From NCBI GenBank assembly GCA_036346205.1, contig JARFJB010001987.1:4710501-4774500 (forward strand): a stretch of 64,000 nucleotides of DNA, in the 5' to 3' direction. The notes below the pieces were generated by a model that saw only the letters and a list, made by a program, of their open reading frames with translations, was not told where the DNA came from and did no database searches. The position numbers and the translations under genes were made by a program. This document shows, piece after piece, positions 50,841 to 61,165 of this stretch (positions within the stretch are counted from its first letter, which is position 1; each line of letters starts with the position of its first letter). This DNA comes from Vesta saturnalis (taxonomy: Eukaryota > Arthropoda > Insecta > Coleoptera > Lampyridae).

Positions 50841-51890
50841 ACAAATTTCTGGTTGCCCTTTTGAGCGTTGAGACCTCCAGGATCGTGGTTCAAATTGCTT
50901 CACTATTTTGTGGATAAATGGTTATTAGGTCACACTCAAATTGAACAGGCTTTATTTAAAATAATGACGTAAAATAAAAAGAATACTAAATATTAATAAC
51001 AAATAAACTAAAAAAATTGACTCCCGGTAAATAATAAAATAATTATGTGTGGAAACCAGGTGAGTATAATTTTGTATAATTTTAGTTAGATACAAATGTA
51101 TTTGTCACGTGGACCAGGAGGTGTGAAACGTTGTAGTTGGTAAAATTGAGGTTGCATATATATAGAGTAGATAATTAGGGAGGTCCGTGTGTATTTATGG
51201 TATTGATAGGGAATTAATCTAATAGAGTTTAAGTACGAGAATGGGTGTTCGGGGCAAAATCTGCTTTCACCTTATATAGGGATACTGAGATGGTTTGGGA
51301 TTGATTTTCCCAGAGATGTAACTATTTGTTCGGGGCAACAACCTCCGTTGAAATAGTGACGTCTGTGCTTTCAATTTAACTCCCAAATCGGTGCTGGGCA
51401 ACCAATATTGATGGTTTAAATTACAATCTTTTTTAAATTATTTTTCTCTTTTGTAGCGAAGTAGTACAATTATAGCAAAGATTATAAGGAACGCCTACGT
51501 GAGAATACCGGGTGGTACCTCCGGCAAATGGTGCACAACGTGTCTTTGTCAAATTTATACCCCGAGCTTGGTGCTATAAACAGCCAAGCTTGTTTGATAT
51601 AAATGTGCCTGCGACAGGGTAGTTAGAAGTAGGGAAACGGATTTATGGATGTCTGGTGAATGTTGGTAGATGGTTTTGTGGTAGTACAGGTGGTAGATTT
51701 GGTGGTAAGTGTGGAACGAATAAATGTTAATGTGCATGCTGGTAGCTGGTCAGGTGGATGTATCGTATGAAGTGAATATTTCTAATGAATAGAAATAAGT
51801 GTGTGAACGTCTGGTTAGGTAAGAATTGTACAAATAAGTAAAGGTAAGGTATATGTATATAGTCAAGGAGTATGTTGGTGTCTGGTCTGA
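50841..51890. other. no gene recognised
   Basis: G-richer on the + strand than its surroundings (51100-51860, with many GGTA/GGTG words). No transposon ends or domains. Confidence 0.35.
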
Positions 51891-51895
51891 TTCAA

Positions 51896-52380
51896 GAAAA
51901 TATATTCAACCGTTCGAAGATCATCAGCTCTTTTCTAGTTCATCAGGGGATTTCTTAACTTTTTATTAGAGGTTTTGATTTATTTATTTTTTGTTTGAAA
52001 GGTGAGTTGATCGAGACTGTTCTTATTCAAGAAAATATTTTCAACCGTTTTAAGATCACCAGCTCTTTTCTAGTTTAACAGGTTGTGATTTATTTCTTGT
52101 TTGTTTGAAAGGTGAGTTGATGGAGACAGTTGTTAGCTCTGCTTAAAGAAAATATGTTCAACCGACTGAAGATCATCAACTTTAGTTGATGAAGGAATTA
52201 TTTAACTTTTGATTCGAGGCTTTAATTTACTTTTCTTGTTTAAAATATGTTCAACCGTTTGAAGATCATCAGCTCGTTTCTAGTTGATGAACGGATTTTT
52301 CAACTTTTTATTATAGGATCTGATTTTTTTTTTTTTGAAAGGTGACTTGAACTAGACTGTTCTTAGCGTTGATTCAACAA
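51896..52380 (+). repeat. tandem repeat, four diverged units of 100-140 bp
   Basis: Each unit opens with AAAATAT.TTCAACCG and GAAGATCATCAGCTC (about 51896, 52036, 52146, 52244), then a T-rich part and TGAAAGGTGA.TTGA. Units two and three have internal deletions. Confidence 0.75.
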
Positions 52381-52479
52381 ACCTTGTTTACCGTTTAGAG
52401 GTTTTAAAAGTGGAGTATGTTAAATTTTTAATTTAATATTAATACTTTTTAACCTACATATACATATGTAGGTGTAGAA

Positions 52480-52860
52480 GGTTATTCACTCGACATTTTT
52501 TCACTATCGCTACATAGATTTTGTACACCAACTGGTAACGTTTGGAAGTTTCGCGAAACATAACACGTATATGCGCGTGTGTGCGCGCCTGTGCGTGTGT
52601 TTGTGTGGTTGCGTATGTGGGACTTTACATGTGCGTGTTCCTGTGCTTGTGTGCGCGTGGGTACGTGGGGGAATGCGTGCGTGCGCACGTGCGCTGGTGT
52701 GTATCTGTCTGTAGTGTGTGCGTGCGCTCGCATGTGTGTATTAAAAGCAGTCGTCTGTTTATACCAAATTATCCTGAAACACCTATATATTTCAAAGTGT
52801 TTAAATATTTAGATTTGGATATTAAAGCCATAAATTAATTACACCTAATGCAATTTTCTG
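52480..52860 (-). repeat. CA-bearing dispersed repeat, inverted copy
   Basis: On the minus strand the order is AATTAATTTA...GTGTTTCAGGATAATTTGG (about 52830-52765), a CA/CG-rich block (about 52740-52560), then CGCGAAACTTCC and TCTATGTAGCGATAGTGAAAAA (about 52555-52490). The last matches 4700-4720. Confidence 0.65.
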
Positions 52861-52919
52861 ACAAGAAGCGTAATTTGGCCGCAAAAAATTCCGAAAGCTG
52901 ATGTTGATATCTTCGCTGT

Positions 52920-53030
52920 CGAAACACGTTAGGTGTTTTCAATTTTTGTGTGGTATGTGGATGTATTTTGTTTGTTACAGGTCCTGCCACAGTTCCAATG
53001 TTCCAGATTTTTCATGTACTATCTGCCACA
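52920..53030 (+). repeat. dispersed repeat, partner of 37226-37330
   Basis: See shared landmarks AACACGTT.GGTGTTTT and TGTATTTTGTTTGTTACAG. Confidence 0.65.
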
Positions 53031-53120
53031 AATGTAAGTGTGTACTACTGAATAATATATAATTAAATATCGGTTTTGAGATTTCTTGAGTGCTTTTTGA
53101 AGAACGTCTGCAGGGTCGAA

Positions 53121-53560
<440 letters not shown>

Positions 53561-53739
53561 TGGGAATTAAAAGAAACCCAATAATATGCCTTTTAGGATA
53601 ACCATAGATTGGCTGATAATGATTCTATTTTATAAACCACAGACACATTTCCGCCGTGTTTGGAAAGTAATGTTCTGGGTGTGAGAAACGTCAATTAAGA
53701 TAACATTTATGACTTTGTTTTGGGTACAACATGAGCATT

Positions 53740-53743
<4 letters not shown>

Positions 53744-53786
<43 letters not shown>
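53744..53786. repeat. (TA)n microsatellite
   Basis: TA repeats directly adjoining the mitochondrial fragment. Confidence 0.97.
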
Positions 53787-53789
<3 letters not shown>

Positions 53790-53882
53790 ATTGTTGCTCA
53801 AGAATCAGGAAAAAAAGAAACCTTTGGAACTATTGGAATAATTTATGCTATACTAGCAATTGGATTGCTAGGATTTGTAGTT
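53787..53882 (+). pseudogene. cox1: nuclear copy of mitochondrial cox1 (NUMT)
   Basis: Thirty-two codons read HIVAQESGKKETFG then an II-Y-A-ILAIGLLGF segment, matching the well-conserved cytochrome c oxidase subunit I region (HII-QESGKKE-FG...YA-LAIGLLGFIV-WAHHMFTVG). The match begins at the end of TA repeats and stops after VV, where the expected tryptophan codon region reads TAA and the HHMFTVG block is absent. At under 100 bp it is a nuclear fragment, not a mitochondrial contig, since its neighbours are transposons. Confidence 0.88.
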
Positions 53883-54014
53883 TAAGTGTACTTGATATTG
53901 TTATCAAATTAAAACATTTCAACGATTGACATATTTATGCCAAATATTTTTATAAAACCATTGAAACAGAAAAATTTCAATTTTGTTGCGCTTACGGTTA
54001 TAGCGAAAGTGGCT

Positions 54015-54530
54015 ACCAACTTCGTTATTTTAAATGGAACATCCCATTTGTTGCCACTTTCGGACTCCTCGTTTAATTTTAAGGCCGATTTATACGAAGT
54101 ATCTTACGTCTAAAATTTACATTTTCCGAGTAATTTCGAAAAAAACAGAAAATATTAACAGCTGCATACTCCCACGGAAATCGGTGCTGCCCCTCACCGC
54201 TACGAATTTAGAAATCGGAATTTTAGGGTTTCCAGGGGCCCTGATAAGCTGCGTTGTGATTTATTTGAATTCTAAAAGAGTCTTTCACAACTTCAAAAAC
54301 ATGCCTCTGAAGTAGCGTATTTCAAATGGAATGCTCCAATTTTCCCAATGGCATCATGTTCAGAATTCAATATTGTACAACTTTTGTTAACACGACCCTA
54401 TCCCTAAACGCAGCCGTTTCTATGTTAAACAAATTTCTCGCTCTTTGATTCAAGCAAAGTTTTTGCGCTAGTCGCACTGGTGTCTACACACTGACGTTTT
54501 CTTTTCAAAAGTGGTGCAAGCTTTTATTTA
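54015..54530 (+). repeat. dispersed repeat family 2, copy 1
   Basis: Landmarks in order: CTACCAACTTCGTTATTTTAA, GCTGCATACTCCCACGGAAA, TCACCGCTACGAATTT, TGATTTATTTGAATTCTAAA, CCCTATCCCTAAACGCAGCC, TCTACACACTGACGTTTTC. The same set occurs inverted at 60285-60750. Confidence 0.75.
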
Positions 54531-54609
54531 CTTGGATCTCCTTTAGTGTAATGTGGCAATTTTTGGTCATCGTTATTGTTATTTGTGAATGTGTTTATAT
54601 TACTTTTGT

Positions 54610-54800
54610 ACATTTAGGCATATGTTGACGACTTTAGACTCCCATAGAAATCGGCGCTGCGCCCTGACCGCTACAAATATTGGAATCAGGCTTTTAGGGT
54701 TCAAAAAAGCCCTCATAAGATAAGTTGCATTTTATTTGAATTGTAAACTCGCACAACGCCCAAAATGTGCCTCTGAAGTTGCATGATTTCAAACGCCGAT
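54610..54800 (+). repeat. dispersed repeat family 2, partial copy
   Basis: Starts near GACTCCCATAGAAATCGG and continues GACCGCTACAAAT, AGGGTTCAAAAAAGCCCTCAT, TTATTTGAATTGTAAA; a shorter relative of copy 1, giving a tandem arrangement. Confidence 0.65.
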
Positions 54801-54929
54801 GACTGGCTTATTTCAATTTGATGTGGCCCAAACTCTGCAAGCGCCTGGTTAATCTTATTTTCTAGCTCTTCGATGGTATTGATAATTTCTACACCATAGA
54901 TTTTGATGATTGTACCTTAGGTAGAAAAC

Positions 54930-55537
54930 ATATCTGGTGTGGGACAACGCACGACCTTCCAACCCACAAAATGAAAAAATAAATTTAATAATAATTGTTT
55001 AGGATAATTATGTAACCTCTTTTTTAATACGTTTGCAACGAAAATAAGCAACATTTTAAAAATAAAAGCAATAATCTCTAAGATGGACCTTAATTGATCC
55101 GCCATTTTGCATTTTTTACAATTTTGCACTGCCTTTTGCCACTGGTTATTTCTTTTATTTTGAAATTATATAAAAAAGTATTAGTTTGGTTTTTAATCTT
55201 GTAACTTTTTAAGATTTGAAGCAACCACTGGTTGGATCTTGTTCATTAATCTGGCCTAGATTTTATAGCAAAGAATTTTGGTACCAAATTTCATATCGAT
55301 AGTTTTCATGGTACAAAAGATATCGTGCGCCCCCAAGCGCGCCCCCCCCCCTCCACACACACAGTTATGTGAACTTAAATTATCTTTAAAAAAATTGTTT
55401 ACACATTTGCTATAAGGTTATCGTTATTCAGATATTAACAAACACTTAAATTCCACGATAGGAATTTTTTGCTACCAAATTACGTCTGGTGTCATAAAAT
55501 TGCATAGATCGTAATTAATGCATATGTTTAAGATCTG

Positions 55538-55538
<1 letters not shown>
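54930..55538 (+). repeat. CA-bearing dispersed repeat, 5' part
   Basis: Has TGGTGTGGGACAACGCACGA, AAGCAACATTTTAAAAATAA, CTTAAATTATCTTT, TATAAGGTTATCGTTATTCA and AATTAATGCATATGTTTAAG, ending at TA repeats. An unrelated stretch of about 250 bp (55090-55350, with a C-rich run at 55339-55351) is inserted relative to the 21655 copy. Confidence 0.6.

Positions 55539-55597
<59 letters not shown>
55539..55597. repeat. (TA)n microsatellite
   Basis: About 28 TA repeats between two repeat families. Confidence 0.97.
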
Positions 55598-55604
<7 letters not shown>

Positions 55605-55665
55605 GTACATAGTACTAACATAAAAAAATGCATACAAATTAGGTTTAAATCGAGTGAGGTTCACT

Positions 55666-55737
55666 CCCTCGGTAGCGCAGTTGGTACGCAGTTCTCTAGC
55701 AAAGAACAGATCGTGGGTTCGAATCCCACTCAAGGAA
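55666..55737 (+). tRNA. tRNA-like segment, unit 1 (AGC anticodon position)
   Basis: Box A-like TAGCGCAGTTGG and box B GGTTCGAATCC are present. The anticodon stem GTTCT/AGAAC is perfect around the loop CTAGCAA, which places AGC at the anticodon. The T stem GTGGG/CCCAC is perfect. The D arm is one base short and the acceptor is imperfect, and alanine's G3:U70 is not present. I take it as a pseudo-tRNA or SINE head, not a working tRNA-Ala. Confidence 0.45.
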
Positions 55738-56023
55738 TTCTTTTTCTATATGTATTTTTAAATTTTAATTTACTTACAGTTTGTATATTCAATGAACTTT
55801 GTTAAAAAAATGATTCGTTCTATAGTTTTCTATGAATGTTGCTTCCGCAAATAAATTTAAAATCAGTCATGTACAAGTCATGCGTGAAACCTAGCAAACT
55901 GCAGGCTCTCATGACAAAGTACAAAAAGTTGACCGTGATCATTAATAAATAAAGTTAGTGTACATCAGTACTAATATAAACAAAAATGCATACAAATTAA
56001 GTTTAAATCGAGTGAGATTCAAT

Positions 56024-56096
56024 CCCTCGGTAGCGTACTTGGTAACGCAGTTCTCTAGCAAAGAACATATCGTGGATTCGAATCCCACTCGAGGAA
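56024..56096 (+). tRNA. tRNA-like segment, unit 2
   Basis: Seventy-three bases with a near-complete acceptor (CCCTCGG with TCGAGGA, first pair mismatched, one G:U), full-length D loop, the same CTAGCAA loop, but box A changed to TAGCGTACTTGG and one T-stem mismatch. Unit 3 (to about 56437) has lost its 5' acceptor by a 20-base deletion. Confidence 0.4.
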
Positions 56097-56480
56097 TCAT
56101 TTTTCTGCATGCATTTTTAAATTTTAATTTACATACAATTTGTATATTCAATGAACTTTGTTCAAAAAAAAATTCCTTCTATAGTTTTTTATGAATGTTG
56201 CTTTCGCTAATAAATTTAAATTTAGTCTTGTACATGTCATGTGTGAAACCTAGCAAATTGCGGGCTCTCATGACATAAGTACAAAAAGTTGCCTGTGATC
56301 ATTAATAAATGAAGTTAGTGTACATCAGTACTAATATAAAAAAAATGCATACAAATTAAGTTTAAATCGGTAGCGTAGTTGGCAACGAAGTTCTCTAGCA
56401 AAGGACAGCTGGTGAGTTCGAATCCCACTCGAGGAATTCTTTTTCTATGTGTATTTTTAAATTTTAATTTACATACAATT

Positions 56481-56483
<3 letters not shown>

Positions 56484-56522
<39 letters not shown>

Positions 56523-56527
56523 TATAC
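56484..56527. repeat. (TA)n microsatellite
   Basis: TA tract joining the tRNA-like array to a mariner remnant. Confidence 0.95.
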
Positions 56528-56539
56528 ACAGTGTATACA

Positions 56540-57740
56540 GGCGAAAGATATCTGCAATTCCTTTAAGATTTGCCACAGTTGCTTGAAAATGTGGATCTGC
56601 ATACTCGACAAGTTATGTATTACCAACATGATGGATCCCCGCCGCACTACCATAACCGAGATGGATAGGTCGCGGTGGTCCCATTGTTTGGCCAGCGAGA
56701 TCACCCGATCTCACTTACCTAGACTTTTTTCTGTGACGACATGTGAAACAGGAGGTGTATAGGGATTTGCCTACTGTACAAGCCAATATGAAACTTCGGA
56801 TTACTGAGGCTTTTCGAAGTATTCGAAGAAGCACACTTCAAAATGTCAAAGTAACCTTTACTAGGCGGTTGACAATGTGCACTGCTGCAAATGGAAACAT
56901 TTTTGAACATTTAATATACAATTTGTAATTCATTGTGTTCTTTACTTGCATTTTAAAGATTATAGTTATGCAGTTCTGCGAGTAAATAATTATTAAGCGT
57001 TGCTCTTTTATAGTGCGAAGTGCTGAATTGTGCCATAAACCTATAGCGTTACGGTTTTATAGCAATTAGCATTGTTTCATTTTCGTTTTTCTTTGAATTA
57101 TGATTTTGTCTTTATTTTATATGGTGACAAATGCAACAAAAATAAAGAAATGTTTACAATTTTCTACTTTAACACTAAATAATTCAAAAACACTTAGGAA
57201 TAAGTAGTAAAAAGTGAGTATCTATTGAAAGCTCGTAAAAAACGTTATTCAAATCTGTAATAAAATACAGGGTGTGTCATTTAAAAAAAAAGAGAAAAAT
57301 AACATTGAGCAGAATGGACTACCCTGCATATGCAAAGGAAAGAGTCTGCAGTCTGAATGTAGAGTTAAAACTAAATTGGAAAAACAAATCCCAAAATTTG
57401 ACTCCGATACTTTTCAATATAGCGGAAGAGGAGCCCACTTAATTGATTAATTTTTTACATAGAAATGTCAATAACTTAGGAACCGTTAGTCGTAGACCCA
57501 TAGTACCTTATGTCATTATGCTCAGACTTTAACAGAGAATTCAAATATATAAAAATATATAGCGTGTTCCATAAAAAAATACCAGTTTAGTGTAGTTCTC
57601 GAAAATGGGATACCCCGTATATACAAAAATATTTTTACAAGATGCTCCTCGTTGTTGAATACAATAATATGTTATACGATTTTTTATTAAATCAACAGTA
57701 TAGGCGAAATCTTCCATCCCCAAATCGTGGGGACACCCTG
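56540..57740 (+). mobile_element. right half of a third mariner-like element
   Basis: A 3' transposase remnant, then about 800 bp of terminal sequence ending GGACACCCTG and TA (57741-57742). Internal modules begin TACAGGGTGTGTC (57267) and end ACCCTGCA (57330), and GCGTGTTCC (57562) to ACCCCGTATA (57620), like those in the arms of the 44617 element. The left end is missing. Confidence 0.7.
56545..56928 (+). pseudogene. mariner-like transposase 3' remnant
   Basis: Frames show LPQLLENVDLHTRQVMYYQ then HDGSPPHY (second Asp), a deletion of about 20 codons, then RWIGRGGPIVWPARSPDLTY (third Asp), an in-frame TGA where Trp is usual, and a final frame from 56743 with QEVYRDLPTVQANMKLRI and TAANGNIFEHL. 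Confidence 0.8.
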
Positions 57741-57754
57741 TATAGGTATTTTTA

Positions 57755-57883
57755 TGTGTTTGAACTATGCAGCTGTTTAAGAGATATTTGATAAGGCTTA
57801 AATACAAAATTCCAGGTACGTGCGTATTATGATTCTGGAGTTATCGTACACACGCACGCACACACGCAAACATGTACGCACGT

Positions 57884-57945
<62 letters not shown>

Positions 57946-58045
57946 ACACACGCACACGCACACGCACACGCGCACGTGCACGCACACGCACACGCATACG
58001 CACACGCACACGCACACGTACACGCATACGCAGACGCACACACAC
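57755..58045 (+). repeat. CA-bearing dispersed repeat, middle part with CA block
   Basis: GCTGTTTAAGAGATATTTGATA and GGCTTAAATACAAAATTCCA (57770-57815) precede a CA/CACG block (57850-58043). The 3' flank is missing. Confidence 0.7.
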
Positions 58046-58084
58046 CACTGTAGGGTTGGGAGGTAAAACACGTTTAAACTGAAT

Positions 58085-58650
58085 TTAAGAAAAAAAACTT
58101 TTTATTGTTCCCCGAAGAAAGAAAAATAAACGTGTGAGATCTGGCAGTCGAGCTGGCCAATTCCAAGGTACCAAACGCCGTAGTCATCAATCCTCGAATA
58201 TATTTGTTCAAATTTCAGGAACAATGCGCGTGAAATGAGTGAGTTAATCTCACAAATGTTTTAATTTAGCTGTGGTAAATTGTTCAGATAGTCAGTAAAA
58301 TAATTCTCACATAATGAGCATTGTGTAATAATTCACTATATATTTTAAATCTCAATTAATCGTTTTTGAGTAAACGGAAAACATTTAAACCGAATTTATT
58401 TTGAAATTCACGTTCGCTTAAATATGTCGGTTATGGGTATTAAGTAGACCCTCCCGATCAATTTTAGCTTGATTCATCCAGACAATATTTTTGTAAGCCA
58501 GATTTTCTTGAATATTTTACTATTAAGAATTCACAGAAATTCATTCGTCTTTGAAAATCCGTTGAAAATAAATGCTTCACTGATGTAAACTTGTAGGGAT
58601 GTATATTAGTTTTAACTAAAAGTCTTTGCACAGATGTTGAGGAACGCATA
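58085..58650 (-). pseudogene. fourth mariner-like transposase, heavily decayed
   Basis: On the minus strand: SVQRLLVKTNIHPYKFTSV, DFQRRMNFCEF, then IVWMNQAKIDREG, where the first catalytic Asp is replaced by Asn; after a gap with many stops, NWPARLPDLTRLFFFLRGT holds the third Asp. Related to the 12450 and 45346 transposases. Confidence 0.7.
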
Positions 58651-58659
58651 ATTCTGTAA

Positions 58660-60284
58660 CAGCCTCTGGGACAGAAGATTTAGGATACGAATTAAAGAAG
58701 CTAAAGACGTTTTCTTTGTACGACGTAGCTCCGTCTTCCATATTTAAAAAGTTTTCCTTGATTGTAGCAAACCTTTTCCGTGTTGTTTTCGACCACTACG
58801 GATATTTCTTGTTATTAAATGTTTCGAGGTTAATGAGGTGCAGCTTGAGCACTTTTTATAAGTTTCTTATGTTTCAATTTGATAAAATTTTATCTTGTTT
58901 GTTTTTTTTTGAGAATAAATGTTATTTTTTTGTTTTGATTCATTGTTCTTAGACTAATCAAGAGACCTATATAATAAATAAACAAAAATTTACATACTTT
59001 TTCACTCGGAAGCCAACTTAAACACAAAGAAATTGTTCCTTAAATAAAAAGGTAAGTGTGCACCACGGTTTAGCTCAGCAAGGTACATTACTTACAGAAC
59101 TTACTGTAGATTGAGAGCACATTTTTTTTCAGGTGGTAATAGCAACGTAGCAGTGAGGCGTCGCCCAATTTTTATACGTATAATAATTAAAATACAACAA
59201 ACATTCAGAAAATTTTACTTTAATACCGCATGTCGTCTTAATAAAAATACAACAGCTGCATTTACTTCTATATTTACTAAAACAAAATTATATTTGCTGA
59301 TGAATTTCAGCATAAAAGCAAATAAAACAGTATTTCACTTTTTGCAAAGCTTTGCGATACTGAACCAATTCTTAATCAATAACTAAACTATGTATAACAT
59401 ATAATCCTTACGTAGAATTATTTTAAAATGAAAGATGATTAAAACTGTATAACTTTAATGTATATAATAACAAAGTTTGACCTATGTCAACAAATATAAC
59501 TGAAGTAAGTTTATGCACTTAAATGTTTTTATTTTATAAAACATTCACCGAAGTCAGCTGTTTTCTTTTCATTACAACAGTTATAAAACTTTTGAAACAA
59601 TATTAGACTAACTTTACTTTAATGTTCGTAAATCAATTCATCTAATTTGTTCACTTAATAAAAACGTAATTGGCACTAAAAGGACACGTACTTGCTTGTT
59701 AGACACTCAAAATAAAGTTAATACATGATACTGGAACGTATTTTTGTCGATAGCTTCATTTCTTGACGATACAATAAGACAAAACACCAGGTAAGGTAAG
59801 ATAATTTACAGCTCTTTTTAATAATGTACAAGTTAACGTAATGTATGTTCGTCTCAGGGGAACCAGCACCGATATGTTGTGGCTACTAAAGCGAGCGTAA
59901 CTAACAGCATCCATAACTAAAATCAGGCGTAAGATTGCCTTTTTCAATAGTTAATGACACAAAAAGAAATAGTAGGTATCTCTAAACCAAGCTACCCTTC
60001 AAGATCACGAAATTGCAGCATCATGCACATAATACATAATACAAAATTGATATGGCAAAATGTCCATTACAGATGATAAAAATATATACACGAGTATTCG
60101 TAATTATATACACCAAGGAGAAAATATTGACATATCTACCAAAATTTAATTATTGGATGAAAAAATTCTCATATGTCTAAACATGCACGATTTAATGTAA
60201 ATACATTCACAAATGACCATAACGATAGCCAAAAATTGGCATGTTACACCAAATGAGATCCAAATAAGTAAAGGATTCCACCAG
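58660..60284. other. no gene recognised
   Basis: Frames up to 91 codons (59111-59386 +) lack familiar domains. The minus frame 59756-59947 is hydrophobic but unmatched. Confidence 0.4.
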
Positions 60285-60750
60285 TCAAAAATTTTGTAAA
60301 GAAAACATCAGTGTGTAGACAAACGTCACCGGTGCGAGTAGTGAAAGAATTGGGGTTAACCCAAAAAGTCAGCATTTTCTAACGTAGAGGCGGCTGCGTT
60401 TAGGGATAGGGTGATGTTAGCAAAAGTTGTAGTTTATTGAATTCTGAACATGGTGCCCTTGAGAAAATTGGAGCATTTCATTTAAAATAAGTAAGTTATG
60501 GATGTTCCAAATCATGCAAGTTCAGAGGAATATTTTGTGGATTGTGAAAACTTTTTTAGAATTCAAATAAATCACAACGTAGCTTATTAGGGCCTCTGGA
60601 AACCCTCAAAATCCGATTTTGAAATTCGTAGCGGTGAGGGTGCAGCACTGATTGCCGTGGGAATATGCAGCTGCCAATATTTCTTATCTTTTTCTAAATA
60701 ACTCGGACATTTAAAATAACGAAGTTGGTAGATACTTCCGGTGTATTCGG
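60285..60750 (-). repeat. dispersed repeat family 2, inverted copy
   Basis: Complement of 54015-54530 with moderate divergence. It abuts the presumed left end of the Harbinger element. Confidence 0.75.
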
Positions 60751-60892
60751 AAGTGCCATAAAGTTGAATATACTTTCAAAAGGTGGATCTGGGGCCTGTT
60801 GCACAATGATACTAATAATACTAGCGAAATTCTACAAGTTACAAGTTACAAATTATTAGGACTAGTAATTACTAGTGCTAGTAATTTGTAAA

Positions 60893-60936
60893 GTTTTTTT
60901 TTGTGCAACAGTAATTTCTGTTGCACAAAAAAAAAC
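60893..60936. repeat. perfect 18-bp hairpin with TIR-core motif
   Basis: Arms of 18 bp carrying GTGCAACA/TGTTGCAC around an 8-base loop, subterminal in the Harbinger element. Confidence 0.85.
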
Positions 60937-61165
60937 TGTACACTAATAATATTAGTTGATTTCTACAATAAAATATTACAAAACTACAAGTCAACTGATT
61001 TATAAAATGTATTAATTGTTGTATAGTTTAATTAGCCAAGTGGATTAATGGTTGGCAAAACTGTTGACAAAAACTGTGTTTTAATTGTCTACGACAGTTG
61101 AGTTGTTGTTTTGTTTTTAAAAAATAGCAATTGAAGTTAGTTAGAATTTTAAAGTAGCTGTAATA

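Larger units (their letters stand above)
55598..56482 (+). repeat. ~357-bp tandem array, each unit with a tRNA-like segment
   Basis: Two and a half units beginning AGTTAGTGTACAT at 55598, 55952 and 56312 (periods 354 and 360). Each has the tRNA-like block about 70 bp in, followed by an AT-rich part and, in units 1 and 2, a tail with GTGAAACCTAGCAAA. Unit 3 is cut at TA repeats. The layout suits a tRNA-derived repeat that was duplicated in tandem. Confidence 0.85.
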
